64,000 bases of DNA from Gyrodactylus bullatarudis (GCA_012064415.1 SSNU01000234.1:162598-226597), one strand, 5' to 3'. Counted from the stretch's first letter, positions 1 through 11,489 are shown. Made by a program: numbers and translations. Notes: generated by a model not told the origin, from the letters alone.

Positions 1-85
1 GTAAAGTTGCAAAATTATATCAGAGATTCATTAAAGTTTTTTTCACAATGATCAAGTAATTTATTAAAAAAAATAAGTAAAAAAA

Positions 86-696
86 TCAACAAATCTTGTA
101 AGAAAAAAGGGATTTTGAGTGTTCCTCATAAAGAGTTTTATCTTTTTGGCTGATTTGATTTGTGAAATCCAGGCGATTTACGTAGTCCTAAAAAAGAACA
201 AGGTATTAAGAATAGAAAACACCAAAGGGCAGCACTATGATTGTATTATCAAAATTTTTTTACACGCAATTGGAATATACCTCATACAATTGTTCATCCT
301 TTCCATTGCACTTTGGCGAGGTTACATGAATATCTGTATCATCAGAATTATTATTTTGATCTTGTCTTGACTCATCGAAATATTCATCTTTTAATAAGCA
401 ACAAGTTATGAGAGAAAGAGAGTAACCAATCTTACAACTTACAAAATATTTTATCTGGTTTCTTGTTAATTTTGAAGTTATAAAACTTTTCAATCCTCTT
501 TTCAAACCAATTTTCACCTGAAATAATAAAAAATCTAATTCATAGCAAATAACATACATGAAATTGAGGTGTCAAAGAAGGATTCTGAATCCAATGAAGG
601 ACTCCAGACAGCCTGAGCAATTTCTAACGGTCTATTCTTATTGAAGAGACAAGAATTTGTTGGAAATATGGTTAGATAATCATCAAAATTATCCAT
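86..696 (-). CDS. Unknown acidic protein, 140 aa, four exons (gene Y)
   Basis: I do not recognise this protein. The exons are 696-558, 517-443, 387-281 and 187-86; they join in one frame to give 140 residues ending in TGA. Introns of 40, 55 and 93 nt have good borders, for example TTATTTCAG before exon 2 and GTAAGT after it. The protein starts MDNFDDYLTIFPTN, has an acidic Asn/Asp-rich middle (QDQNNNSDDTD) and shows no signal peptide or membrane segment. The start is the first ATG after an acceptor-like sequence (TATTTAG, ending at 704) that lies only 52 bp below the stop codon of the upstream same-strand gene. That spacing suggests a downstream cistron of a trans-spliced operon. The phase-consistent joins make it a likely real gene. 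Its function is unknown. Confidence 0.6.
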
Positions 697-755
697 TGAC
701 TCTCTAAATAATCAAAAGGGTTAGAATGAGAAGATAATTTTTACTCTGTGAGTGC

Positions 756-2326
756 TCACTCTTCGGAAGAATTATTCTCATCCTCTTGCATGGACTTGCG
801 CTTCTTAGTTTGTTCCCCATCTCTTAGCCAAAATTTGTCGATAATTGAAGTAAATTTGTAGGACCTTTCATTTGCTATAGAGAAATAGATTCACTAAATA
901 TTACCTAAGTAATATTATTTGTAAAAACTTATTACTATGAGAGATAGATTTTGCTATCTATCGGACATGGTATTCTCCTTAGAATTCTCAGTGTTGTTAT
1001 GAGGAATAACATAAATTTCCATTGTTTTTCTAAATATTTTTTTCTGTCAGAGTAAGTCTTACAAAATTATTTATTTTATGGTTCGTCAGACCTTGTTTGT
1101 TTTACTGTACTGGCAAGGGGTTATTTTCCCTTATGGTCTGTATATAATGCTCTATCTTTTCTCATTCAACACAGTTTTTATCTAAAATATATTTTACTTC
1201 AGAGCATGTATGTACATCAGAATAAACAACATAAGAGTATCCATTTTAACGTTTAACTATTCTAATTTGATATTAAAAATTTACATCTGGACAATATTTG
1301 TCGTGAATCTATTTTTTCTGGTGCCTCTCAAATCTTCTCTATTATGCTTTCGAAAAGCAGCATCAACAGAATCCAGATCAGAAAACATAGCTCTCTCTTT
1401 TAAATGAGAATTTTCATTTTATAGCCAATTGTAAATATTTAGAAAAACAATGTTATTCCTCATAATAACACACTGTGTTAGTTGAATAACAAATGGTTAG
1501 TAAACATAATAGAAATAATCATTCTCAGAAGAACCATTTTAGGAGAATACCATGTCCGATAGACCATAACGGTAAATACCCCTTTTGCAAAGGTAATGTT
1601 TATATTTTAAAGGTTTTCACAGGGATCTCAAGATTAATATAGTATCTAAACATGAGATATCTGAATTCAACATTATTCGAGAGTTTATAAAAACAACAAG
1701 GAATTCTTCATAGATAGATCTTTTAACAATTGAAGAACATTGAAAACATGAAAATAAATTTAGTAAAAACATCAAGAATAAACATTTGAATGCAGCTAGC
1801 CATGCGGAACGTGTTAAGCTTTGCATTATTGCTAGGTGTAATGTTATCAATAGTTGACTTACAATCTTTTCTAACTTCTTCGACAAGATCAAAATCTATG
1901 CCTGATCAAGATTGAAAAAATTGGTTAAACATGATAAATTTTGTCTCTAATTGGAGATTTGTACAATTCAAATAACAATAATATATTTCTTAGCTTTTAT
2001 TCTGAAAATATTTTAATAATTAACCTTAATTATTAATTAATACCATAAAAGACGCCCACTCTATTGTAAGTATGAGAAAATTCTTACATTTTCTATTTAA
2101 GCCGATGAGGTCTGTGTCCAGAGTGGCCTGTGATAAATCCACAAGACTTGTTGAGGGTGTTAGAGCAGTGAAGATTTCATCTAAATGTTCGTTGGATTTT
2201 TCCACATTCTCAGAATATTTGCAAATTGAATTTTTTATTTTTACATCCATGTAATGAACAAAGTCAGAATTGATAATAATTTCAGACAAGTCTGTATATT
2301 CTGGTTTGATTTCTGCGGTGCTTAAA
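756..2326 (-). CDS. Unknown gene X, 3' exons (5' end not resolved)
   Basis: Three exons on the minus strand are supported: about 2326-2088, 1901-1863 (39 nt, flanked by TTGATCAG and GTAAGT) and 874-756 (acceptor TTTCTCTATAG). Phases match at both joins and the last exon ends in TGA. The C-terminus is hydrophilic and basic then acidic (DGEQTKKRKSMQEDENN, ending SSEE). The first visible exon encodes a helical, polar stretch containing LTPSTSLVDLSQATLD. No domain is recognised. The 5' end and start codon were not found; the sequence between 2330 and the FIG4 stop at 2770 is AT-rich and repeat-like. The 990-nt second intron carries an inverted-repeat element at 955-1570. It may be a middle cistron after FIG4. 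Confidence 0.45.
955..1570. mobile_element. Non-autonomous inverted-repeat element (MITE family B)
   Basis: Sequence at 955-1045 returns in inverted form at about 1428-1568. CGGACATGGTATTCTCCT near 961 pairs with AGGAGAATACCATGTCCG near 1540, and the arms continue through TGAGGAATAAC and AACAATGTTATTCCTCA. No coding capacity is visible between the arms. A diverged partial copy lies at about 28100-28245. It sits inside the last intron of gene X. It looks like a MITE-type DNA transposon derivative; the parent family is unknown. Confidence 0.6.
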
Positions 2327-2769
2327 TTTAATAGAACACTTTTTAATCAATTGAAATATGGAAATTAAAAATCTATATAGAAATTTTCCATTTTTGAACT
2401 TTGAACCGGAATTTTTCATCGATCTCAAAGTGAAATGGAGTTCAAATAGAGGTTTATTTAAGACCAAAATTAGATGAAAAAATCATATTTGATATAAGGA
2501 TTCATCTAACCGTTGTTTGAGAGTCGAATTGTGATTTCTTGTTTATTTTTGAGTTTTTTATGATTTTTGATGATTTAAAATCGACCGAAAATCGCTGGTC
2601 TCTCGCAAATTTAATGGTATAACCAATATCTTTGCTTATAAATATAATTTTGCTCGTAAAAATAAATTTTTCGTACTCTAAAATTAACAAGAATTTCAAG
2701 CTCAAAATGGAGAAAATATTCATATTTTCCTTCCAAAGTCGGTCTCATAATTTGGGATGAAGAAAATCT

Positions 2770-5700
2770 TCAAAATTTTATAACTAGTAACAAAACCCAC
2801 TCTGAAGATTCTTGAATGAATTTGGCCATGTCTATTTTTGGCTTTTCAAAGCACAGGTCTCTAGGATTGAACCATTTCGTCAAGATGTCTCTTTCATAAT
2901 CCAATTCACTCCAAGAGTATAGCCAAGATACATGGCTATCATTCTCCAATGGCCATTCCAGCATATTATACGAAATGGCAATCAGGGAATACAGTTTGAC
3001 ATCTTTGGCAAGGTTTTCTCCAAAAATTGCTCTCCTCCTAGCACTGTAGAGCTGTTCTTTTCTCGTTTGTATACCAGGCCGAAAGATACCGAGAAATAGG
3101 TTGATTGCAATCTGTTTCTCAAAATCTGAGAACTTATTTGAATAATACCTGGAGAGATTTTGCATAAAGTCTCTTGATTGACTTCGTATCTTTCCAGTCC
3201 TTCGATAGGTTCCAATATTATGGACTAATAGGCTGCCACCGTATTGTAAGGCTATCGTATCGCCCAATTCTTCATAGGCATTCTGCAAAATAAATAGTTA
3301 TCTTGATAAAGTCATAAGAGATAGCCTTGATCAGATGAACAAACATGAACGATCTTGTCCAAGACAGAATTGTTGAGTATTGCAGAAGGACTCTCTATTA
3401 TCCCGAATTGGTACATTTGATAGCCTAGGAGACAGCGGCCAATAATGAATTGAGCAGTATTTGTTCTGTCCAAACAGTCTACACAATTCACTCTGATTAC
3501 ACCGAATTGTTTCTTTCTAAAAGATAACATTTATTCAATGAATTCTAAAGGCTGATAACACTCTTCAGTAGAAAATATAATATCTAGAAAGATGGTTGAT
3601 CAAGGTTTATTCGGCAAGTTGATGGAGTCCCTTTCATACTTAGCCTCACTAACATATGGCCTACGTTGAGAATTACTCTGAGAGACTTGTTTTCAGATTT
3701 TTAAGATCAATAACTGACAAAAAATCTTGACTCAATCAATTAACTAACTATCGATTCTTTAAACAAATATTTACTTTTGAAGAATTGGGAACTTCTTATC
3801 TAATTCATTGACAATTGATATGAAGGTGTTGTTTGTTTTGATCTTTGAACCCTCATGCTGAAACATTCCAGTAAGACTGAGCAATTGATCAGCAATCGGA
3901 TGAAGTTTATCTAGCACAGTAAAATTAACGCATTTCTTGTGCACCAGAGCTACATCAAAGTTCAAGTAGATTAAAGGATCAATAACATTGTTTGTTTCGT
4001 CAGTCATTTTGGGAACAAATTGTGACAGGTGTTTGATTGTGTCAAGAAGTCTCTTGGATAAATCTATTTCTGATGGACGCTTTTCCTTCTTCTTCATCAG
4101 GTTTAGGATGATTATTGGTCCGCCAAATCTTTTGATTAGATTGGAAAAGTGCATGGAAGTTGTCTCATGAAATGGATCGTATTTCTGTGTTGTTGAAAGA
4201 AAAAAAGGAAAATTCAATATATTTTAGGCACAGAATTTATAGGTTGAAAATTATGAAGAGAACATACCAAATATTCGATAGGAGGTTTTCCAATCACATG
4301 TTTATTCGGATTCTGTGACCAGTGGACAGGAACTGAACCTCGGATTTGTACATAACTGGACATTCTATTGCACTCAAAAGTGGAAAATCTTGTTTCTGAT
4401 GCAATTTGTTCGGTTTCAACTTCATTGGCAACGTCACCCTGGAGACTACAGCCTCGCTTGAGAAATCTAGTCCCAGCGTACTTAGCTGATCTCCGTGCAA
4501 TAATCGTGATATTTATCGGACAGCCAGTCATAAAAACAGAGTCTTGTCGTACAAAACCCTGAATAATCTTTGCAATCATGGGAGAACTTTTATATTTTGG
4601 CGGGATAAAATGTAAATTCCAAATAAATCGATCTTGTGGAATGCATTCACCTCCAGATAAAATGTAATTTTGCAGAGAATTAGTCAAATCATAAGAAGAT
4701 GAATAATAAAAGTTGTTGGTAAGGTGAACAGATTGAAATAATTTCAAATATCGATTTTCCTCATTCATGATGTCTTTATGGAATAACTCTTCAACTTCAG
4801 TCTGTTTAGAGGAATTTTCCGTGGGTTTAATAAAGAAATCAGACAATTTCGATGTAATCCCACTTGACTTGGCTGCAATGTTCATATTCAGAGTTTCATA
4901 GACTGATGGAAGATGATTCTTTGGGATGTAGATTGTTGAGAGCTCTTCAATCTTGTTAGGTAGAATAAAAACTTTTATTTTATATAAGATACACAATTAT
5001 TCTTTATCCCAACTGTCAAATGTCTCACCTCAAACCTATCTAGACGATAAGAAAACCAGTCGAGAATAAGACTCAAATTTAATATTAAATGAGATTCTAA
5101 TGGGATTTCTATTCAATAAGGATTCTTTTGATTATTCCATCTTGGTTATTTTATCGAAAATTAGATATCTCTTTGAGAATTTTTGAGATTTGCTTGGCGT
5201 AAATTATAAGATAGATTATTTGGACCTGAGGAATAACTGAGAATTTCTGACTTTAAATGATCACCCTCTATAGCATTTACTATATAGAGCAAACCACACG
5301 AAAGGGCTAAAAAAGGCAATGGCAAAATTCTATGATTCAGCTGGATGACTAGGAACAAATATAAACTAAAAAAGATCAGAAAGGCTTAGCATAGTTTTTT
5401 GTTAGACATAAATCTTATATTGAAATTAAAACATAAAGTAAATCTGATTGTATAAATAGTAGTTAAATACAAAAGTTGAATAGTGAAATTTATCTGTTCC
5501 ATTATAAAAAGATAAATCAAAAGCTCTGGAGTTGGTAAAATCACTGCAATAATGTAACATGAAGACTAGGGTCTGCGAGAAATTCGAAAATCATCTATAT
5601 AAAGCAAAGACTTTGAGTAATCAATTTCAAGTCTGATGTGAGACATGACCAATTTAAGATTAGTCAAGTCATCACAACCAGATAATTCGTATTTTGTAAA

Positions 5701-7159
5701 AATAAAGTTATAAATAGACAATAAGTAATTGGGTGGGGTCATATTTTGAATTTCTCAGATAATAATCATTATTTATGGGATTAGAAACAAAGCAGCAAGA
5801 AAGTATAGGCGCCAAAAGACGAAGAACTAGCATAGTCAATGACGATCTAGAAGCTGAGATTACACCAAAGAAAGGAAGATGCTCCTTTTGTCCAAGAACC
5901 AAAGATGTCAAAATATCAACCTACTGTAATTATTGCAGAAAAAACGCTTGTAAAAATCATCATATCTTGATTTGTTTAGAATGTCGAAAGTTTTGAAATA
6001 TACTATGTCAGACCTAATATTTTATTATTTATGTGAAATTTTACCAACTTCCAGGGCGAGGGTTAAGAGAGAATAAGACTCCGGGAATTTCTAAAAAAAG
6101 CATATCTCCAGACCCAGAGAGGGTTAAGACCTGAGACCGAGATTAGTGCATCATACGAGTTGATATGAGGAAACAGAGAATGTAAAAACCTAGTTCAATA
6201 GTTAGGCACTGAGACTTATTTAAATTAGGTAAAAGAGGAAAAATATAGTCGAAAAGTGGAAAAACCAGTGATTTGTAAGCTTCTAGTCTTACATTACTGG
6301 ATTTAGAAATTTTTCTAATCGTATAAATAATGGTATTAATTCTAGGGAGATTAGAAAGTGGATTTAATTTTTAACAAGACGATATACAGAAACCTAGGTC
6401 AGAAGTTAAGGAGACAATTTCTCCAGGAAGTAGAAGCGATTCCATGAGGGCTGCAGGGAGACCAGATGGGAGCAATATTTTTCATTTATCTTTATCAATA
6501 TAGAGCCTCATCGTCTCAAGGGAATCTTTAAGAAGCGAGAAGTTATGAATTATTTAATAATAATGTCTAATGCATTATTTATTTTGAAGATGAATTTTAG
6601 ATCATCGGCATATTTTAAAAGGACACCCTCAATATCCTTAGGAAGCTGAATGTCAGCGAAGCAAATATTAAAAATATAACATTAGATTTGTTAAGAGGAA
6701 CATGGAGGTTACCTTGAAAATTTTCTTTTGTCCAAAGGCTGCAACCTCTTGACTTTTGGTGACCATGATGAGATAATAGCCCCGGAGGAAACGAATGAAT
6801 CCCAGTAAGGCTGTTCCTGTTATTGATTTTACAATTTTACTTTGAGGAATGACACAATCATGAGAACTTGAATTGGTAATGGACTCGATTTGTATTTGAC
6901 TCTTAATCTTAGCAAAGACTATATCGATCTCTGTCTTTGAGTAGACCTGGGGATCCTCAATGATTTTTAGGCGCCATTTTCGATCTTCTTCCGATTCAAA
7001 CTGCACAGTGGCATTCTCCTCAGAGTTATCCTCCTCCATGGAAGTTGGCTTCCTGAATATCCTCTTCATCTTGAAGCCTGTCTCGTCATAATCAGATGAG
7101 ACAAGAATGACTAGATTATCCGTTTCGTAAACTATCCATTTCTCGTATAGATTTTTGGA
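2770..7159 (-). CDS. FIG4: Polyphosphoinositide phosphatase FIG4 (Sac domain)
   Basis: FIG4 removes the 5-phosphate from PI(3,5)P2 and scaffolds the PIKfyve-Vac14 complex on endosomes. Five exons join in frame: 7159-6713, 4951-4268, 4184-3775, 3516-3345 and 3282-2770. The N-terminal strand [15 protein letters not shown], the block [46 protein letters not shown] and [11 protein letters not shown] follow the family. The catalytic CX5R is in exon 4 ([14 protein letters not shown], Cys about residue 525), and [10 protein letters not shown] follows. The family motif is intact, so catalysis is expected. About 740 residues are seen against roughly 907 in human; the C-terminal tail is shorter or its last exons are missed. 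The first exon opens at an acceptor (TTCTTCATTAG) with no in-frame ATG until residue 30 (see findings). Intron 1 (1.76 kb) holds transposon debris. The 3' end (TGA at 2770) is less certain than the rest. Confidence 0.92.
5775..5996 (+). pseudogene. piggyBac-type transposase C-terminal remnant
   Basis: An open stretch of 73 codons ends with a cysteine-rich tail: [12 protein letters not shown], then [14 protein letters not shown] and CLEC. Spaced CxxC pairs with a KxxCxxH are typical of the zinc-binding C-terminus of piggyBac/PGBD transposases. No catalytic DDE domain is found upstream, so this is a fragment. It lies in FIG4 intron 1, antisense to the host gene. The family call rests on the cysteine pattern only. 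Confidence 0.45.
6120..6668 (-). pseudogene. Degenerate LINE reverse transcriptase fragment
   Basis: Read on the minus strand from 6668, the sequence gives an RT palm motif (YADDLKFIF) preceded by FADIQLPKD. With frame changes and stops it continues into thumb-like sequence ([25 protein letters not shown]) of the Jockey/CR1 kind. Stops and frameshifts show it is dead. It sits in FIG4 intron 1 just beyond the exon 1 donor. Confidence 0.6.
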
Positions 7160-7296
7160 CTAATGAAGAAAATATTTTCAATAAAATTAATTTATATTTG
7201 AGAAGAAGTAATTGAAAAATGGAAGTTTCTTAGGAAAATATGGATTTATATTTCGAATAGAAAGAGAGGGGTAAAAAATAATTTTTCAATAAAATC

Positions 7297-10200
7297 TCAT
7301 TTACTCCAAGGATTCAAATACGATGACCAACCAAGATTTGAAGGTGTCACACTCTGGCCGTTGTCAGCAAACTCTTTGAAAATGGACCTTTCCTTCGGAG
7401 AAAGAGACAAAATCTTGGTGAGCACAGGAACAAGTTCATTTCGTTCAAGTTTAGAGCTCTTTGGCAGAGAGAGGAATTTCAAGAGAATATTCTTGAGGTA
7501 CTCTCCACGAGTGATTTTTTCTTTCTCACTCGACAGGACAAAATCAGCACCATCACTCACCCTGGTTAGAGGCCCGTCCTGAATTTGGTATGAACGAGAT
7601 AGATTATTCTCTAACCTTCGAATTTCCTCTTTTAATACCTGCAAGTTTACGAACAATTGATGATATTACTCTTATTAATTAATGTTGTTAACTTGCTACC
7701 TGGCTACTGTGTTGTCTTCTGTTGTAATCAGAATTATTAGAGTACCCTAATTTTAAATTAGTAATCTAAATGTTTCTTATTTTAATCCTAATAAGGATTT
7801 ATTTAAAAAATTATAATTTTTCTTCAAGGGATGAATTACATATTATCAGATTTATTACTCAAATAATTTTGATTATTATAACAATCCTTAAAATTATCAT
7901 AATCCTTATTTATTAATAAATACTATACCAGTACAAGCCAGGAGCTACTACAGTAGTCGGGTAGCAAGTGAACTTTGTTATATACATATAAGTAATAGTT
8001 CACCACCTATATTTATAAAGTTTATCTACAGTTATTTCGTTCTAGGCGCTTAGGTATTAAAGCTAATTGATATGAAGTTGGGAATCTATGATTTTTACAG
8101 AAATCTCGATATTTTCATCAAGAATTCGAATTTGTTAAAGCTTTTCTGGAATCCTACCCATGCTACCCACTTTTACCATTTAAAGAAAAACATTATTTTT
8201 ATGAAAAGTATGGTTAATTTTCAAATTCCCATTTGGCGCCAAAATCCCATTTTTTCGAACTTTGAGCTGAAAATTTTTGTTGATTTGAAAGTGGGAGGCT
8301 GATCGAAAGAGTTTTTTCAGGATTAAGATTAGACAAGAAAATCAATTCAACTGAATCTGATCTAATGCTTAACCTTATTATCGTTTGGGAGCGGAATTCC
8401 AGAAAAGCTTTAACAAATTCGAATTCTTGATGAAAATATCGAGATTTCTGTAAAAATCATAGATTCCCAACTTCATATCAATTAGCTTTATATCCCACAG
8501 GTTCGTCTCATTAGGTAATGGATTATCCTACGCCGCTGAATGTTTACAAATGATCCCACCGTGACTGGTACGAAAGAAACTCGCAGAGCATTTAGAAATA
8601 ATCTTTAGTATAAACCTTTGGTAGAGTGGATTTAGCAAAAGGTCCCAGTTTGCTGCATACTGACGAGTCCAAAAGAAGACGAAACGCGCGTATATGCCTG
8701 CCAAATATGTAATATTAGATTATTTCTAAATATGCTCTGAGAGTTTCTTTCGTACCAGTCACGGTGTGATCCATTTGTAAACTTTAACATTCAGCGACGT
8801 AGGATAATCCATTACCTAAACAAAAAGAACGAAATATTATAGATAAAGGTTAAATTTTAGTCGATCTATGGCGTAAAGCTCCCTGAGGAACTATTTGATT
8901 CAAAATTATGATACTGTTATTGAACAATAAATTATTGACGATACAACAAAAAGTAGTTATCAATATTATTTACAAATTAATTGTTTTTATCTTTTTGAAA
9001 GTAATCGAGTCACACTACTGGGAACAGGAATTAACCAGACATGGAAAATCTTAATGATGAGTGATACTCATAAAGTAAGCCAAAATAAGACGCCTTTAAT
9101 TTGAAAAAGAATAAGAACAACTACATATATTACTCAGGCTTAGATTCATCAGAGAGCTAATGATTTAATTTTTCTCAATTCAATTAGATTCTTATTAAAA
9201 TGTGAAAAGGAATTCATAGAATGAATAAAAGTTTGTGTGTTATAAGAGAGTTACCTTTGATTCCTCAGTCAGAGTTAAAATAAGCATTTCAGACTCATTT
9301 GAAGTCTCCAGAAGAATTTTGTTTTGGTTTCTTTCTTTCTCCAGTTGAATCCGTAAATCTTCCAAGTTTGTGGTTATGGTGTCCTGGAAGGAGCTTGGCC
9401 CCATGTCATCGACGAGCATTGACAAAGGAGTAACCTTTACCTTTTTAGTAGCTTCTTTATGCTGTAAATTGCTTTTAGATGGATGCTAACATAATAAAAT
9501 ATTTCACTCAGAGTTTCGGTACATTTTGCTTGTTCAGCCACTTACGATTTCTGATTTTTGGTTCATGTTGTAGAATTCATTGATCTTTGAGGTTTCATCG
9601 CTAACCTTTAGCTTACTCAATAGCTTTTCATTGAAACTTAGACGATCCGAGAGACTTTTAATCTTCCCTTCATACAGATGTTCCATGCCTTTAATCTTGC
9701 TTCTCAGTTTGACAATTTCTTCTTCATTCCTATTCAACATAGATCTAAAAGAAAAATATTCTAATCGAGGGATACTTTTTTTCCTTTTCCAAATTAATTC
9801 TATTACTGATCTCTGTCTTCAACTGACGCTGGATTTCCTCTTTCTCACAAGAGAGACGCTGTAAATCCTCAGTAGTGGTATTCGAACGATTATGACTATT
9901 TAATCTGTCCTCGTAGGATTTGATTTTCTCTTCATAATTTCTTTTGTCTTCAAGTCCTCTGAGGGATGAATTTCTAATGAAAACACTTACTTGAGTTGAC
10001 TTTTACTCAGTTGATCTTCCATTGAGGCATATTTAGATTGGAATTGTTCCAGTTTATTCTTCAAAATGTCGATTTCAGAGTCTTTTTCAAAATTTTGATT
10101 TTTCAAGTCTTCTAATTGAACCTTTATGCTTATGGAATCAGAGTCAAATTTATTTGATAGAGCGGCTTTAGCCTAGTAAATCAATTAGCCATGTTATTCT

Positions 10201-11489
10201 TACTTTTATTTTGTAGTCAGAAAATTGATTGGAAATATTAGTACATTCTGAGGTTAATATTTCATTTTCTTTTTTCAAATTTTCAATCATATCCTCAAGA
10301 TCAGAAATTTTAATGACTGAAATGTTCTCAGAACTGTACAACTGAGAATTTAATTCGGCAACTTTTCTCTCGTAATTCTCTGTTTTCATTTGAATTTCCT
10401 GAGTGCTTGATTCTGCTTCGGCTAGTCTTTCCTCTAGTTGAGTTTTGGTCTTTGTGAGTTCAGATAAATTATCATTTAATTTGATTGAATCTGATTGTAT
10501 TTCAGTTATTTTTGACATGAGCTGTGCTATAGTTTTCTTGTGTTCCTCACTTTCGCCAGCAAGCCTACATTTTATCAAAATAAGAAATTCTAAATTGCTT
10601 ACTCATCATTTCTCAAAGACAGGTCTCTAATGACCGATTTCAATTGGGAAATCTCTTTAGTTTTTATACTGCATGAGGATGCATATTCACCAAGTTCAGT
10701 ATTGAGGGTTTTAACTTTACGAGAATACAAATCTAATTCTTTGGATTTTTCACAAAAGTTTGTTTTAAGATCACTTAAAAGTCTACGATATTCTTTGATA
10801 TTCTGTTCGGCTTCAGGAAAAAATTCTGAACATAGATTGTAAAGCTCTTGATAATCAGTGGGAACTGTTTCCTTTTTGTTGAATGAGATATCTTTTTTAA
10901 TTTGATCAAAAGTTCGATATGATTCATCTTGCCAACTGTGTACAAACTTTTTGTGATCTTTTTTTAGTTGATCGAGATCTTTTTTCAAATTGAAGAGCAA
11001 ACTATTCTCATTAGAATTATCAATAGAATTTATTCGGGAAGAGCTAAAAGCCTCTCCTAGTTTAGTTTTTAAGGCATCAAAATCGACAACGTTTGACTCC
11101 TTAAAGATGAATGTATTAATTTCCTCTGATAAATCTTTTGGAAATTGATCTTGTAAGCAGTCAAATATTAGAAGGTAATTTTCGCAAATCTTTTCCCAGG
11201 GCAAGTAATCTTTATCCTCATCCTGCAATTTATTTTGTTTCAATTTTTCTATTAAAGAGCAAAATTTTTCAATATGCAACGAAATTTCTGCATTATCTTG
11301 AGTTTTCAGAATTCTAGACAAAATATTATAGGAAGAATTGAATGAATCCAACTGTTTTCGCAAATCTTCTTCGCTATTACGAGATTCATTTAGTGTTTTC
11401 TTTTGTTTGAGATACAATACTTTAAGTTTATTAAATTTTTCTTGTAAAATAAGTTCACTGCCACAATCATTAGAAGCTTCACTAGTCAT
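7297..11489 (-). CDS. GCC2: GRIP-domain golgin, GCC2/GCC185-like
   Basis: This is a long coiled-coil tether of the trans-Golgi that captures endosome-derived vesicles. Seven exons (11489-10603, 10564-10204, 10172-9991, 9958-9776, 9744-9546, 9485-9255, 7638-7297) total 2385 nt, giving 794 residues in one frame. Residues about 10-715 are almost all charged heptad-like coiled coil. A GRIP domain follows at about 727-771 (EYLKNILLKFL, then VLTKILSLSPKE); its Tyr is the residue that contacts Arl1 in the family. The C-terminal tail GWSSYLNPWSK resembles the end of vertebrate GCC2, which separates it from other GRIP golgins. At 794 residues it is about half the vertebrate length. Introns 1-4 are only 38, 31, 32 and 31 nt. 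Intron 6 (1.6 kb) holds three nested mobile elements. It is divergent with the FERM-SPRY gene (155 bp) and ends 137 bp before FIG4's first exon. Confidence 0.88.
7683..7972. mobile_element. Non-autonomous inverted-repeat element (MITE family C)
   Basis: The left end (AACTTGCTACCTGGCTACTG) and the right end (CTACTGTAGTCGGGTAGCAAG, read in reverse) form imperfect terminal inverted repeats of about 45 bp around a 200-bp AT-rich non-coding core. A second arm-like fragment (ACAAGCCAGAAGACAACATAG) is at about 27790-27832. It is located in golgin intron 6. Confidence 0.55.
8057..8492. mobile_element. MITE family A, full copy 1 (nested)
   Basis: Terminal inverted repeats of about 100 bp: AAGCTAATTGATATGAAGTT at the left and its reverse complement at the right, continuing through the repeated ATCTATGATTTTTACAGAAA. 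A related site without this element occurs at 39178-39220 in reverse orientation, where CTTAGGTA runs straight into TATCCCACAGG. That shows insertion at a TA, as for Tc1/mariner-type elements. Other copies or pieces are at 51611-52146, 56110-56500, 44280-44500 and perhaps 43021-43170. Confidence 0.75.
8645..8705 (+). ncRNA. Type I hammerhead self-cleaving ribozyme
   Basis: All conserved core positions are present in order: CTGACGA at 8660-8666, stem II GTC/GAC (8667-8669 with 8678-8680) closing an 8-nt loop, GAA at 8681-8683, then a very short stem III (ACGC/GCGT, 8684-8691) and the GUA cleavage triplet (8690-8692). Stem I forms from GCATA (8655-8659) and TATGC (8693-8697) and extends past an internal loop by TTTG/CAAA (8649-8652 with 8702-8705). 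Cleavage is predicted after 8692. The core resembles the hammerhead of schistosome Sm-alpha SINE-like repeats (CTGACGAGTCC then GACGAAACGCG). Such short stem III forms in animals often act best as dimers. The base pairing is seen directly; activity is inferred. Confidence 0.85.

Larger units (their letters stand above)
8012..8850. mobile_element. Composite inverted-repeat element carrying a hammerhead ribozyme
   Basis: Outer arms 8015-8056 and 8812-8848 are inverted copies (TTTCGTTCTAGGCGCTTAGG against AACAAAAAGAACGAAAT). Inner arms 8512-8604 and 8717-8818 are about 95 bp long and nearly identical in reverse complement (TAGGTAATGGATTATCCTAC and its partner). Between the inner arms lie about 110 bp holding a tRNA box-A-like segment (TGGTAGAGTGG, about 8619) and a hammerhead ribozyme (8645-8705). 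A separate MITE (8057-8492) has inserted into the left side. No protein is encoded. Whether the arms belong to the ribozyme element or are a host DNA transposon that took it in cannot be told from one copy. Confidence 0.6.

Noticed and set aside
2282..2723. Two minus-strand ORFs between FIG4 and gene X
   Set aside because: Their sequence is AT-rich and resembles eroded MITE family A text (TTTTTGATGATT, CGACCGAAAATCG). Composition is not coding-like.
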